Shown here: one piece after another, positions 35,007 through 48,560 of the stretch | Layout of the letters: each line of letters opens with the position of its first letter | Position numbering within the stretch: position 1 is the stretch's first letter | Assembly (NCBI GenBank): GCA_936432065.2 | Contig: OW386285.2 | Span: forward strand, 41,409,920-41,473,919 | Direction of reading: 5' to 3' | DNA length: 64,000 nucleotides | From: Rutpela maculata | Lineage: Eukaryota; Arthropoda; Insecta; Coleoptera; Cerambycidae | The notes under the pieces: generated by a model | What the model saw: the letters and a program-made list of their open reading frames with translations, nothing else | Database searches by the model: none | Told to the model about the DNA's origin: nothing | Program-made: the position numbers and the translations under genes

Positions 35007-38000
35007 GAATTTAATTAAATTAAATACATTTCTTAAAATGACTGTCTAATAAGACATGAAGAATTACAGTTTTCCAAAGTCAATAGATTTAAAGAAGGTA
35101 GAAACTCTTTATATGCAATTCATTCCTGTCTGTTTTCCTCCACGCAGTATTCACTCTTTTTATTAAAAACATTTTGACAGACTTCTGAGATCCATGCATT
35201 ATTTTAAGTGCCATTCCTTTCCTGACAGCATCAGGTTATCTGTTTCTTCGTAATACCAGCGTAAAGTTTTGGAGACCTCTTCTTCTCTCCTCTCATTTCT
35301 CTATATAATGTTCTCACTCCGGCTGATGTGGGAAAAATTGGGAATAAACGTGGTAGTATTGAGAAAAATGTCAATAAATATAAAATGTATGTATTGCAAG
35401 GCGTATCACGTGTTCACTACTGCTGTTAAAGATATCTTGCGTAAATTTTCACAGAGCAGATCTATTTATTTATGCGCTTTCTTTCAAATAAGGTAGTTGA
35501 TTATAGAACAAAGTGGTTAAGAGATTCTTAAAAGTGATTTAGTTAAATATGAGGAACATTGTTTTGCCCATTTTATCACAACACTTGCAGTCTTACAGAG
35601 ATTAAAAGAGTTTGTCCATCGAATTACAAAATAGATGTAGCTGTGGAAAATATATTTTACTACATTAGTTATGTAAGAAAATATGCTGATAATGATGACT
35701 GATCATAATTATGATTGTCAATTCAATTCTTACATTAACTATTTTAGCCCTATGTAATCAATGAATTCCAAGATATTTTAGAAAGTCATTAGCCAAACCG
35801 AACCAATCCAATGAGTGAACTTGCCCTGATCACATATGTGTGTGAGTTTAATGGCACTGGCCAAAGCCAACTAGCCACTAAAGCAATGTAAAACTATGGT
35901 TTTTCTTTTCATGTTAATAGAGTTCGGTAAAAGTTCTATGGTAGGGTGCATTATTTGTAAATGACCTTGGTAGCATAAATGGGCCGAATGAATAAAAACT
36001 GCTATTTATTTTTTTCATTATTTGTTTTTTAGTTTTAATACGCCATTTGTCAATCTGAATGAATATCTAACAAGCGCGCTATTAATAACTAATTTGTATT
36101 AACAAACTAGACTGTATAATAATATGCACAATTAATTAAAAATAAATGCCATAAAAACCTCTTTATACAAGTCACTAATCACTACTATCTGATAGTAGTC
36201 AATAATAATAGAGAGATAATAATTCTTATTAGAATATTATTAGTATCAACTTTCTTATTATTTTTGATATGTTAACAAAAACTTTTGGACAATTATAATC
36301 TGCTTTTGCGATCGCTGCATAAAAAACGAAATTGAATAGTTTTAATCATAAATTGCTTTTGTTGGTACTTCCATCTGAACGCCTTCAGGCTATTCAAGTA
36401 CCAAATTGGATTGTGAGAACTGTGATAGTATTCACCATTATAAGCTTAATCGCATTTATAAAAGAACATGAAGAACATATGAAATAATATATACACCTGT
36501 ACAGTTATGAAGATGTTTATAATCATTTTCGATTCGTTCAAATGAACTTACGTACAGATAATATCAACGGAAGGTTTATACGTTCAGGAAATATTAGAGA
36601 CATATATATTTTCTAGCGTTTTCAACTTTTGATATTGTCAAATCTAATCCCTCGTTTAATTTGTTAATATTTTATCATAAAAATTGAAACAATTCATAAC
36701 TAGATTTCATGGTAATATTTTAGATATTTTCAATAAAAATTATTATTTAGGATCAGCACTATTTGAATACATTTTTATATTTATAAATATGCTGACATTG
36801 TAGACAAGGTAATGTTATTAAAGAAAATCAACACCGACTTATTAAATTCCGACACACCACTTATCTCGGGTATTTCAACAAGGAAGTAAATGAGGATCGG
36901 AAGTGTCTTCCCGAACACCAAAGGGAGTGACTAGAGAGGAGGGTGTCTAGGTGGATACCAACAAGGCCCAAGGCGCTGACCATTGGAAGCATTCACGCGA
37001 TGTCGCGAGTTTGCATACCTAGGTATTGTAGGTCTTTGTGCTTTTATTGTAATTTGTTATTTTAAATTTTACTTAGAAGCATTTTTCCTATATATTCCAT
37101 ACATAGAAAGCAAAGAACTACTTCATTTATTCAATTCATTAGAATTGTTGAACATTAAAATTACTTTTCATAAAGAGCAAAAATGATAAGCTCCCAAATA
37201 AATATGAATATACTACTATTCAGGTGAGAAAAAAGATCAAGAATTTGTGGTTAGTTTCCATTGCGAATGAGAGTTTTAAACAGAAGTTAAAGAAGAGTAG
37301 TGGTTCATCTCCTTCTTCGGAAAATGATTTGAGTATGAACTATTGAGTTTTGCTAGATGTTTTAATACAGATAAAATAAAAATTAACATAGCCATAAAGA
37401 AATATAAATGAAGAATAAGTATGGTCTTTTAGATAAATTTAGTCAGTATTTTGAATTTAAAAAACCCAAAAACAGTTGTGTATATCCAACAAACGCATTT
37501 TTTAGAAATATTTGCGATTTAACTTGGAACCAATTGAAAATAGAAGTTGATTTTATATTTTCCATGAGGACCAATCTTAATGTTTACCATCCGTTTCTAA
37601 TGAGATGGTATGACGCTAACTCCTGATGTGATGTTGCTTTAAAGAAATTGGTTTGGTCGCATGGTACAGACAACAGACAACAAAGCGTGTATATCATTTT
37701 ACCACAATTTTTACGTGGAGCGATTTTAAAATCGCAATTGTATTGAGGTGACAGTAGGAAACATGTGGCATGTCACGTGTCGTCTAGTATCGCCTGTTGT
37801 TATTGTGCGCTTGCGCTTTTTCATCTGTTGTTTGTATTATGTGGCTAAATCAATTGGAGCAACATATCAGTAATTGTGATACGTCAAATGTTAATGTCAT
37901 TTAAGGAAAGTTTGGGACAAGCAGAACCTTATCGAAAGTTGACGGATGCTCCCGGTAACAGAACCAGCGTGTGGCATGTGACAATGACGCATGTATGCCT

Positions 38001-39699
38001 TATATCGCTGCATGTCGCTTCGGAGAAGAGACTTCGTATAATATACATCATTGCCTCATAGCCTAAATGTTTCCTCAGCGAAGTTGCCGCGAAAATCGTG
38101 CATCAAAAACAGGCCATTAGATGACAAGTAGCATACCCAAAGTGATACCTTTTAAGAATTTTGTGTCATAACTAGATCAAATACTACTATTAAGTAAAGA
38201 AAAACCTTTTGCATCTTATTGGTTGAAAAGAATATTTTGACCAAATGGGATGACGGATGCAGCAGATACATGCGAATCTTATAGAATTAGCTTAAAATAG
38301 TTCATATAAAACCGAGTATAAAACCAGGAAATATGTAAATTTTCCGGTATCAAAGTCCTGGAAAATTTAGAGAAACACAAATAAAACTATTAGTACAAAT
38401 TTAAAAAGTAAGATACCGTTGTCAATGGATATAAAAACGTGCTACTTTATCCTCTTACCATTTAAAATTTTACCACCACTTTGGGGGTTGAAGTGGCGCG
38501 ATCGGTAATACCCAATAAAAATGTCCTCCTTGATAATAAAATCGATGGATCCGAGCGTTTTTCGAAAAAATGATCATATATTTCGTTTTCAGTGGGCCTC
38601 TCTGTAGATTTGACAATTTCTAATGATTTATTTTAAAATTTTCTATTATTTCAATTAATCTCACTACTTTTTAGCTTCTGAAATGGAATCCAATTGTTTC
38701 TTTCAATACAAAATTTTCAGTTCAAAAGTTTAATTTTCAGTTCAAAAATTTCATTTACACTTCCTCAAAAATGTGTTTTTCTGTTTAACTTGACATTAAA
38801 AACGTACGATCGCTAGTTCTGTTTATATATTCTTTCGAATTACAGCTATTCGATTTCGCAATTCACTGTGAGTTTATGTTTTACCTTATATAATAATTTA
38901 AGTTAATTAAATGCTTAACAGAAAAGCAATTAATTATTTTTTAATTACATTTACTGAGAATCTTAGTATAGGAGCGTGCATGACAAATTCTAAAATAAAA
39001 GAAGTAGGTAATGAGGCTCTCACGACTCCGCCCACTCCGTAATAAATGTCTAAAACTGTTTCTAAACTAAATGAATTATTACATTATTACTTTAGTGCAC
39101 ACGAAGACGGTGCATATTAATAGTTATTTGACTAAATTAATAAGAAGCGTGTTATTAAATCATACATATGTATATTTACAAGTGTTATTTCAAGCTGTGG
39201 AAATAAGATACATAAAGTTACGCTGATGCGAAATACAATTCAGCACATACTTTTTAAAATAATACGGGAAAAATACGCATTTACAGACCAGGAAATACTT
39301 AGATAAGTATAACCTAGCAAAGCACTTCGCATCTGGGTCGTGTATTTTTAAAATAATTCCCTAATTCATTAGTTAAAATTTACTTATTTCGGGGTTTTAA
39401 AGTAATTCGATACAAAATGAAATACCACAAGATAACATTTAGAAAGGTTTCATTCGTATTTTCGCTTAAAATCGCAAGCTCTGATAAATACCGAAATATT
39501 CATTTCGGAGTAAGTGAGCAATGATGCGAGGAAGGTATGGGCTGTTTCAGTACTAGCTGCTCAGCCCGCCATCACCGTATTCCATCCTCGGCATTTAGGC
39601 CGCCATATTGGAACCGCCATTTCGAATTCTACAATTTTCATAATTCTCTTGAAGGTTTGTAGTTACTCCCTATCTACTTGCATAATTTCCTAGTTCCAT
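35007..39699. other. Long stretch without recognised features
   Basis: Mostly AT-rich. A GC-richer piece at 36880-37020 and another at 37750-38110 have no frame with a known domain. The frame at 37408-37626 (72 codons) looks protein-like but matches nothing I know. No splice-ordered exon series is evident. Confidence 0.45.
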
Positions 39700-41108
39700 A
39701 AGTTCCTGACAATCTTTTCAAAAATAGTGGAAAAATGCTTTTCAGAGCAAATAGGAAACTACTTTGAGACCAACAATATTTTTTATAATAAGCAACTTGG
39801 TTTTAGGAAATCAAAAAATACCACCTCTGCAATTTTCGATTTGATTGAACAAGTTTTGGGAGTTGTCGAGGGTCGGGAGCATATGTGCACTCTATTTTGC
39901 GACTTAAGTAAAGCGTTTGACTGCGTCTTACACAAAGTGCTGCTGGAAAAGCTAAAGAGGTATAAGTTCTGCCATAACAGTATATCATTATTAAGATCAT
40001 ATTTAATAAATAGATATCAGACGATTAAAGTAAATATTGCACAATCCAATAAAACAAAAATAATACATGGGGTACCCCAAGGCTCAGTACTTGCCCCCCT
40101 CCTATTTTAAATATATGTGAATGATTTCCCATATTCAAGCGAACACTCTAGTGACATACTGTTTGCAGACGATGCGACTATTTCGGTTCAGAAAAAGAAT
40201 ATTGAACAACTTCTGCAATGGCGTGTGAGGCGGAGTCAAAGGCAGAACAGTTGTTCAGGTCAAATAAACTTACATTAAATAGAGAAGAAATAGTGCATAT
40301 GATCTTCTCAATGCGTAATAAGATAGGGCACCATGTTTCCGACTTCCAGGAGTCAACAAAGTTCTTGGGAGTTTATCTAGATGACAAATTGACCTGGCAA
40401 GTACATGTAGAAAAAGCCAGCAAAAAATACATTTATTTTGAGAAATGTGGCAAACGAAGTAGGTGAAGAAGCTTTGAAAAATGCATATTTTGCACTATGC
40501 CACTCTTTCCTATGTTGTTTTAGTTTGAGGTCAAACATCAAATTGACTTATAATGTTTGCTCTACAAAGCCGAGCAATACGTATAGTATCAGGATAAAAT
40601 TATAAAGAAGACTCTAGAGAACAGTTTCGTAGACTAAAGATACTCACGTTACCCTCAATATATATTTATGAGTTGCTTTTGTATGCTAGAGAGAACTTGT
40701 ATCCTCAAAGTGTAAACAGACAATGTGACTACCATTATAGTACAAGACACAGAAATATGCAGCACCGTATGTCAGATTAACTGAAAATCAAAGAGGAATT
40801 CAATTTTTAGCACCCAAATTTCATAACAAATTGCCAATGAATATAATAAGACTACCAGATCTAGCATTCAAGAAAAAAATAAGGTCATCTTGCTCGAAAA
40901 AACTTTTTATTCATATGATGAATTACTATCATATAATTTTAATAGGATATAAGAAAATGTTGCGTTTGTTAAATTCCTGATGTTTGTTTTTATACCTTAT
41001 ATGTTAGCGAGATATAAATATGTATATATTTGTAAATTTAAATATTGACTTGTGCAAATACCATTTTTGTATATAGAACCAATAAATTGATTGATTGGTT
41101 GATTGATA
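39700..41108 (+). mobile_element. Jockey/CR1-type LINE, 5'-truncated, with (TTGA)n tail
   Basis: The coding remains (39706-40978) are followed by a short 3' UTR, AATAAA at 41081-41086 and a tail of TTGA units (about 41085-41108). Short tandem 3' tails of this sort are common in the CR1/Jockey group. The 5' truncation falls just before the RT phrase IFSKIVEKCF. Confidence 0.75.
39706..40978 (+). pseudogene. Jockey-type reverse transcriptase, one stop and frameshifts
   Basis: The frame reads LTIFSKIVEKCFSEQ, LGFRKSKNTTSAIFDL, LFCDLSKAFDCVLHKV (first catalytic Asp) and HGVPQGSVLAPLLF. A TAA (40108) follows, then IYVNDF, then ILFADDATISV (catalytic FADD). A frameshift near 40215 leads to KLTLNREEIVHMIF, STKFLGVYLDDKLTW and VEKASKK. 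The C-terminal tail is recognisable in a further frame: RGIQFLAPKFHNKLP and a stop at about 40978. The element was recently intact by comparison with older pieces in the window, since there is only one stop between the catalytic blocks. Confidence 0.8.
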
Positions 41109-44100
41109 TCTGGAAGAGCCCAAACAACCCAAGCAGACACACAGAGCTCCTTACATTGGTGTTTATATTATGCTTTACCATCAAATCATCAAGAGTCAAG
41201 AAGAGGACCGCAGTACTGCCTTGATTAATGATTACTTGATTGACTGATTATTTCCTAAATAAAACAAAATTTTCCAAAGTTATTCCGGGTGCACAGCTCT
41301 CGCATCTTGGTTTTGGGGGTTGTCTAACTTTTGTGGTGTATTTTATGCAAACATGGAATTTATTGTAATCAAACTTATTTCAATTAATTATTTAAAAACA
41401 TTTATTCCTCTTTTCTATTTTATTTGAAATAAAATATTTGAAAGTATTTTTTCTGTTATTTCAATTATCATTCCATTTTATTGTTAAAAGTATTTGTCTC
41501 GTTCTCGTCGTCTATTAGTAATTATTTTTTTGTTTAACTCACTCTAACTGAAAAACAGAATGATAAATTGGTTTCAAATTTTACTACATATTTGTTACCG
41601 ATATGTGTATAGAGGAAAAAATTTTAATAAGTGTAGAAAAGATGAACTTTTTTCTAAAATAATGTCGAAGAGAGAATTGCGATGGTAACTATAGGAAGCG
41701 GGAACTTTTTTATCTTTTGAAATAGATACGAATTATTTTGAGAAGAAATAAAGATATAGGACTGAAAAAACTTTTCTTTTTGAAACTTTTTTAGTATCAC
41801 TTACAGTTTTCGAGAAAAATGCATTTGGTAATACGGAACACCTTCGCAGACATCTATTATCAGAATAAACTCCTATTGAAATTCATTATTATCAGCCTTG
41901 TACTTCAACTACCGTAAGCAATTATTTAAAAGAATTCACAATAATATTAATAATATTAACGCCAAGTTAAGTCAATTTGTAAACGTTTTCCTCTGAATAT
42001 ATTTGAAGCAATTGATTTATTATGGCAATGTAACATAATCGTATAAAAAGTGTGTTGTTCTTGCATATTATTATTAATAGTTATTAATTGTTACAAACAA
42101 TTTCTTAACAAATATGTGTTTTTTTCATAGTTATCAAACAGAAAATAGAAAACAAAATTATTTTTTATTTGTTTATTTCTTATATCTCTGATTTCTTTGT
42201 TTTGATCTATTAACGAACTAAAATTCAAATTATTTTTTATTAAAATCAGGAGCATTGCCTATTGGTTGGATAAAGCAAATTGTGGGCTGTGCACTTTTGG
42301 TTGTACATCAACGATTTTGTTACATACATAATTAGAATGAGGAAGTTTTAAAAATTAGAAGATAATTATTACGTAATGAGGAAAACAATAATTTTCTGAG
42401 TAGGTTCTCTTATTAAAAGTAAATAAATGCAAATATAAGCAGATTATAGACAACATTAAACATAAAAAATATTATGTTCCAGTTTATATTGTTCACATTG
42501 AAGTAATGCCGACTACAGTTTCGCCTACAAACTGAAACGGCACCCACGATAATCGTGATGACTTCAACCTTGCTGGTTTTATAAGACAATTCTACATAAT
42601 TTCATAAATAGCTAAAACACTGTAATGCTGTGCACTCTCATACCTACACAATTAGAAGCAATACACATAAATGTATGTTTATCAAAGTAAAACACGTTTT
42701 ATATCGGAAATTGTAATATAAATTACAGTTTATGTATAATTTATGTTATCCAGATATAAATCATGCGTATTATTATAAACTCCTATTATACACTTTGTCA
42801 TCTACAATTAGTTTAATTTAATTCAAACGCACAGCAGGCCAAACAAACAATAACAGTAAACGTAAATAATAGACCAGGCTTGCTTGCAAAGCCATAATTT
42901 TATTTAATTTTTATGATTGTAAAATTGTTGCAGGTGGAAGGGTTCTAAAATTATTCAAAAGTACTTGTTCAAGAGAAACTTTTTCGAATTCAATTATTCG
43001 AAAGGAGAATTACGCGAATTGAAGCTTATTTTAATAAAAATTGTTTGAAAAATCTATGGTTGAGAAAAACGGTCAAGGCATGAACAAACAATTTTACTGA
43101 CAACTGGACAGTAAAATAAAAGTAAAAAAAAGTTACTATGAGCAATCCCTAAATATTAGGTCTTCAATTTTAGGGTCGCAATTTGATACTAGGCGCTGCA
43201 GCCTGTCTATACAATCTTGATATTTCTTGCGGGATAGAAGATCAGTTTCACCCACAACTAACTATTTTAAATGTAGTTCATACTTAAATGTTGTTCTCGC
43301 TATAGTGGTTAAAGGTTTTTTTTTTGTGGATCTAAATGTGATTCTAATTGTTTCAGTATTTCGGGAATTACGGCTCTGTTTAATAACTGAACTTATACAA
43401 ACAGTATGAATATGTTTTGCTTTACACCATGATCAAATAAATGGGTTAGACTTTTGAATGTACCATCGGTATATCAGTTACACAACTGCGCCTCGTGCTA
43501 AATATCACCATTCTGATTTCTCCAGAATCGTAAAGCTCCTCCATTTGCAATTTGCTTGTAGTCCTTGAGAAAAACAGCCTGCTGCAGAAAGGCTAAAATA
43601 GAGAAAGCATCATCATTTTTCTACGTTGATTTCTTGTGATTCTTAATCTTTGATAGTTTTGACAGCTGCTTCTTAGGACAGCGACGACGCTATGTAATGG
43701 GGAATATCTCCTAGGGTTCAAGCCACTTGTCTTATTTTGTCCGTATTTTAGGTGCCTCCATACCGGCTGCATTTCCACTATGGAAATATTCACCAGTTCC
43801 ATTCCCTTAGACTCTATATTGATAACAGCCAAGGCACGACACTTTCTCTTGGCGAATTCTAAACACTTCCAGTGTATTTTATCTTAGACAGTTTTGCCAT
43901 GGACAAACATATATCCCACCAGACACAATTTTGTTCTCCAGTTCTCAATCAAGATATATTCAAGATCAATTTTGAGACACACACACACACTCATTTGTAT
44001 AAGATATTTGTGAGGTCAAAACTCAAATGTGGATGCTAGTAGCTGATGTGAATTCTTTTTGTCGATTTACTAATTTTCATTCGAACAATTTTGGTTCCAA

Positions 44101-45169
44101 ATAACGATCCTTTCGAATATTAAATCAAACAACTATAACCATTCGAATGATCAGATTCGAAGAATTCTCATTCGATTAATTGACAGACTACGCAGGCGGA
44201 ACCTTTGTATGTACAACATATTTTTATGTTGTGGTTAAAAAGTCCAACATTACTGTTGGTTATACTCTTCTGACTCCAAATATTGAACTTGATTTTTTAA
44301 TGATTAGTTTTCAAACAGCTGGGTATTGTTTTGAAACAGAATATCAATTTCTGTACTACCCGTAATTGATTCATAGGGACTTGTTGAAACGTTTCCATGA
44401 GAAATTAATAGTTCTTAGTACACCCATTACTTTCTAAGATTAGCTAAACGTTTGAGGTCCTTATTAAGAACAAAACAAGATCTATATTTAGATACTAATC
44501 GTGCCGACATGCATGGTCCTAACTTATAAGACAACTCAGAATATTATTTTCTTTAATATTTCTAATATCCACACAACCAAACAAGTAACGCAGATACCGC
44601 TTATAGTTCTTCATGCACATTTCTTGGTAAGAAAGATAAGTATGGACAGGGGAGATAAGAGAAAATGTCTCACTTGGGAGAACGAATTCGAGACTGAGTC
44701 TAGCATTAAATTCATTATTATTTTCCTATTCTCTTATTTATATATGTGTTGTTTACCAGAACTGCGAAATTCATAGGAGATTTCTCAACTCTCCGAACTT
44801 TTTTACTTTCGGAAAGCATGAAGGAAATAAGGCTGATAACATGTATGCGGGTAAAGTCATTGGTATACTCTTACGATTGTTTTCAGTTTTAAAAATTTTA
44901 GCAGCAAATTGAAAGTAACATTACAGAATAGTATATGTAAATAAATAATGTCAATAAAAGAATATTAATAATAGAAATAAGACTTTCATTTACAAAAAAA
45001 AATAACGGTGGGAAGAGTAAGAAAAAGGTTGAACAAATAATGTGCAATAGGCGGATACGTATGTTTCCAGTAATTAAGTGCACCTCTTGTCATGCATATA
45101 TATCCGGTTCCCGGCTGCCCATCCCGAAAAATTCTTGCGGATTCGTCTGTTTCCCGGCACGAAAGGGTT
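41109..45169. other. No recognised features; one (CA)n tract
   Basis: AT-rich. A short CA repeat lies at about 43978-43992. A 79-codon minus frame at 43593-43832 has no domain. Nothing RNA-like was seen. Confidence 0.45.
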
Positions 45170-45595
45170 AAATTATAACCGAGGTCATTCCAAAAATGCA
45201 GAATATAATTGAAAAATTTAAAAACTGGTTTGATGTGAACAAGTTATGTCTAAATAAATCTAAAATGGTGTTTATGAATTTTTCATCTGTCAATGTTGAA
45301 CGAAAGGTCATTGCTCAAGTAGAGAATACAAAATTTCTTGAATTGGGACGTTCATATAAAATACCTTTCGAATAAACTTGCATCGTTTTGTTATGTTTTG
45401 TATAGATTAGAACATATTAGTAATAACATCACTTTGATGTCATTTTATCATGCACAATATGCATCACGCTTACGTTATTGGATAATATTTTGGAGATCAT
45501 TATGTCATTTTAATGGATTGTTTAAAATTCAAAAAGGGGCGATAAGAAACATCGTAGGTTTATTACCCCAGGCATTAGAGACCATATAAGGCCCT
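45170..45595 (+). pseudogene. Jockey-type LINE RT thumb, left part of a split copy
   Basis: It reads MQNIIEKFKNWFDVNKLCLN, KSKMVFMNFSS, then after a frameshift DVHIKYLSNKLASFCYVLYR and RSLCHFNGLFKIQKGAIRNI. This is the YLG--LD/W--HI and K-Q-K-IR segment after the RT palm. Coding sense stops near 45595 and resumes with the LINE C-terminus at 46930, so about 1.3 kb of foreign DNA lies between. Confidence 0.7.
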
Positions 45596-45908
45596 TACCT
45601 GAAAAAATTCATGGTAGTTCTGGTAATAGGCTTACGTTACGTTTTCTGGAGCGTTCAATCCAAATTTTTAACTTCCCACCAAAAATTCCCCCACAACTTC
45701 CTCAAAAATATGAAAATAAATCCAAAAAACCGTTTTGTTTTATCTTTTTTTTTTATTTTAGGAAGAACATATCTAGAAATTCGGAAAGTAAATAAAATTT
45801 GCAACAAAGTTCCTTTGACATTTTAACGTTGAACCAACGGAACACGCCTCGAAGCATGAGCCTCGGCGCCGTGGGGCTGCATGCGCTAAGTAACACTTCG
45901 GCTACGTT

Positions 45909-46330
45909 CTTTCAGTCAGGAATATTCTCGCATGAATTGTTGCACTTGAGGCACATGATGGAACATTTCAACCCGCTTATCTTGCAGCTACGCGCGCCGC
46001 GGCAGCCTTTTTTACATTTGGCGGAGATAATCTTTAGAAGTTTTGGTAGAGCAGGAGGATTCAAAGTAGTAACAGGAGAAAGTCCGTAACTGGTTTTTTT
46101 CCAGCCCAATTTTTCTGGCTCGATAATATTTCCTTGCCAAAAGTTGGACTTGGTGGTATGTTCTCAATGAGTGTTGCGCAGCAGCAGCTTCAGTTGGGGC
46201 CAAAGAGGCAATGTTGTGTTTTCATCCTTGCAACCGTACGAAGAAAAAATGATTGCCAGCTTTTGCGATAGCTTGTGGATCTGTATTTGGAGTCCGGAAC
46301 AGCTGAGCGAGGGAATGCAAATCTGGGTTT
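45909..46330 (-). pseudogene. Transposon-associated protein with C-terminal Cys cluster, frameshifted
   Basis: On the minus strand the first part is APTEAAAAQHSLRTYHQVQL, then a frameshift, then GWKKTSYGLSPVTTLNPPAL with PKLLKIISAKCKKGCR and SCKISGLKCSIMCLKCNNSC. This order (PPT-AA--HS-R-Y-Q-Q, W-W, PPAP--LL--I-C-CK--C---C-C-K-GL-C---C--C) is that of an uncharacterised protein common in transposon-rich insect genomes, known to me by pattern only. It lies between the two halves of a LINE, so it probably came with the insertion. Confidence 0.5.
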
Positions 46331-46929
46331 TGAAACAATTTTAAGTCATATCAGCAATGTTTAAAATATTATAAGAAAACAGTTCTCAGCTTTTTAAAAG
46401 CAATTAAAATAATAAACAATATAAAGTGAGGATAAAACGCCTAAGAAACTTCGATCGCCATCAACGGGTTGTTATCAATTCTTGAGCAGCATATAGGTGT
46501 CGTGGGTCGGGAGGGGAAAGGGAAGGGCCTCTTGACAACAGTATGGTAGCTCGAGGGGAGTGGCAGGGGAGGGGGTACCCCAAGAAGATCAAAAGACGAG
46601 AGGGTAACCGTGGAGTTGCCATGATACCTAAATTCACGCGCGGCGCATGTTTCGGGATCCACTCGCTTCCCTCCCATTCGTCATACTTCAAAATGTCAAA
46701 GGACTTTTTTTGTTGTCCGTTTTGTTTACTTTTTGAATGTCTGAGTATTTTTTCTCTAAAACGAAAAAAAAACGATAAAAGTCAAAAACTAATTTTTTGG
46801 GTTTCTGGATTCAGCGTGCCAAAAAACAAAGTAAACCTATTTCCAGAACTACCATAGATTTTTCCAGGTAAAATTATCTAATGCCTAGAGTATATCTGCA
46901 AGAGTATCATGTAGAAATGATTTCAAGAA
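46331..46929. other. GC-rich insert between LINE halves
   Basis: 46441-46700 is unusually G/C-rich for the window (GGGAGGGGAAAGGGAAGGG-type runs). Frames on both strands overlap without a known domain. It is probably part of the same insertion as 45909-46330, perhaps its 5' UTR side. Confidence 0.35.
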
Positions 46930-47330
46930 TTTACAACCATACATTTATATTTACGAAATGTTAGTGTATATTAAAACAAATTTAGAAAGATTTACAACTA
47001 ATGGCTATTTTCACCGTTATTTAGCGACGCAAAGTTTTTTGTTATCAATTCCTGCACACGGTTTGTCCTTATATGAGAAAAGTCCTATGTATATAGGAAT
47101 TAAATTATTTAACAAATTAATGCCCGAGATAAAAAAACAGAAAACATCAAACTATTCAAAAGCAAACTTAAATCATTTCTCCTTGAGAATTGTTTTTATA
47201 ATGTGCCAGAGTATTTGCGATTTTACTTATCGCATTGTACATTACACATAATGTCTTATGTTTTTAATGGTTATTTTACTTTAATTTTATATTGATACTT
47301 TTTGTTTCATCATTCAATAATATTCTCTCC
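46930..47330 (+). pseudogene. Jockey-type LINE C-terminus, right part of the split copy
   Basis: The frame 46958-47251 includes FLLSIPAHGLSLYEKSPMYI, GIKLFNKLMPEIK and KSFLLEN-like remains, matching the R----P---S--EKSP-Y-G-KL-N-LP--IK phrase that ends Jockey ORF2 proteins. Short 3' UTR-like AT-rich DNA follows. Together with 45170-45595 it forms one interrupted element. Confidence 0.65.
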
Positions 47331-47439
47331 AATACATTTTTTTAATGTTCATCTCATACGTATTCTGATTACATTTTTTACTTCTATGCTTTTAGCTTAT
47401 AATACTAAAGCGGCTACCTCAGCCTGAGATATTGTGGCA

Positions 47440-48560
47440 TGTATTCCTAGACTTATCGAGATTTTCGTTCTCAACCTTAACCCGTAAATCCCAGCTTTGA
47501 CTCCCTGTTCTGCCTTAAAAAGGTCCGTGTACCAGACCGTTTCTGCCGATATTGGAGGACCGTTTTTCCTGTCATCTTTCTCTGGTATTTTGATTTGAAA
47601 TGTTATACTTTGGGACCATAGTGACCTTGAGCATTCCCAGAATGGGACCTGCCTTCAGCTCTGAGTATAACTTTTGGTGCTCTGTTCCGTATTGTTATCG
47701 TATGGGCGTTGTGCTTTGCATTAGTCTGTCTACCGCTAAACTAGCTTGCCCTTGGATAAATATATGTAGTGATGTCAGGTCTAAAAGGACTTCCAATGCA
47801 GCCGTGGGAGCAGATTTTATGGACCCATTACATTAGCGAACAGTGGCCTTTGAACGCCACTTAAAAGCATTATTGCTCCCAGCTGCAGGGTCTTGGTCCA
47901 CCGATCTATAAGTTATCATGGAAACCTATAGCCACTTTGTGGAAATTCCATGTCAGCTTTTCATGACTCATTGGTATATAACCTCGCTGACAAATCGAAT
48001 TTTAACTGCACTGAGCAGGGGTTTTAAGCCTCCCCTCTTTTAATAAACTTGCAATATACAGGTTAAATAATAGAGGCCGTAACTTTGAGCCTTGGAGATC
48101 ACCAGGAAACATCTACGGTAGATAATATATCAATTAGTTTTTCTCTGCGAGTTCCCTCTGATAGATAGAGTGTAATTAAGTTGTCCTTTACCTATAGTTA
48201 CCTAACTAGTTTAATAAACTTGCAATATACAGGTTAAATAAAAGAGGCAGTCATTTTGAGCCTTGGAGATCACCAGCAGACATCTGGGGTAGATAATCTA
48301 TCAATTAGTTTCTCTCTGCGAGTTCTCTCTGATAGATAAAGTGTAATTAAATTGTAAATATCACGGTCCTTTACCTATAGTTACCTAACTAGTTTAATAA
48401 ACTTGCAATATACAGGTTAAATAATAGAGGCTGTAACTTTGAGCCTTGGAGATCACCAGCAGACATCTAGGGTAGATAATCTATCAATTAGTTTTTCTCT
48501 GCGAGTTCTCTCTGATAGATAAAGTGTAATTAAATTATATAAATATCACGATATGCACAA
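47440..48560 (-). pseudogene. R1/I-type LINE RT-to-RNase H fragment
   Basis: On the minus strand, from high to low coordinates: LQGSKLQPLLFNLYIASLLN (RT block PQGS--GP-LFN-Y) present three times in tandem, then, after frameshifts, TAALEVLLDLTSLHIFIQGQ and ASLAVDRL, then EHQKLYSELKAGPILGM and MVPKYN, then a spoiled RNase H start (NGLVHGPF for TWYTDGS). The middle matches 52090-52490 of the plus-strand copy. Numerous stops show that it is dead. Confidence 0.75.
48041..48548 (-). repeat. Threefold tandem repeat of an RT segment
   Basis: Units start at 48041, 48212 and 48395 with TAATAAACTTGCAATATACA, giving lengths of 171 and 183 bp plus a third of about 154 bp. Each holds the RT LFNLYIASLL block and the GATAGATAAAGTGTAATTAA upstream part. 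Units differ by few bases, so the amplification is later than the LINE insertion. Confidence 0.85.

Noticed and set aside
35007..39699. Host gene exons
   Set aside because: Frames are short, without domains or ordered splice signals that I could defend.
45799..46089. 96-codon plus-strand frame
   Set aside because: The opposite strand carries the conserved Cys-cluster pattern, so this is a shadow.
48041..48548. CRISPR-like array
   Set aside because: Repeats are long, adjacent without spacers and encode an RT segment; the context is eukaryotic.
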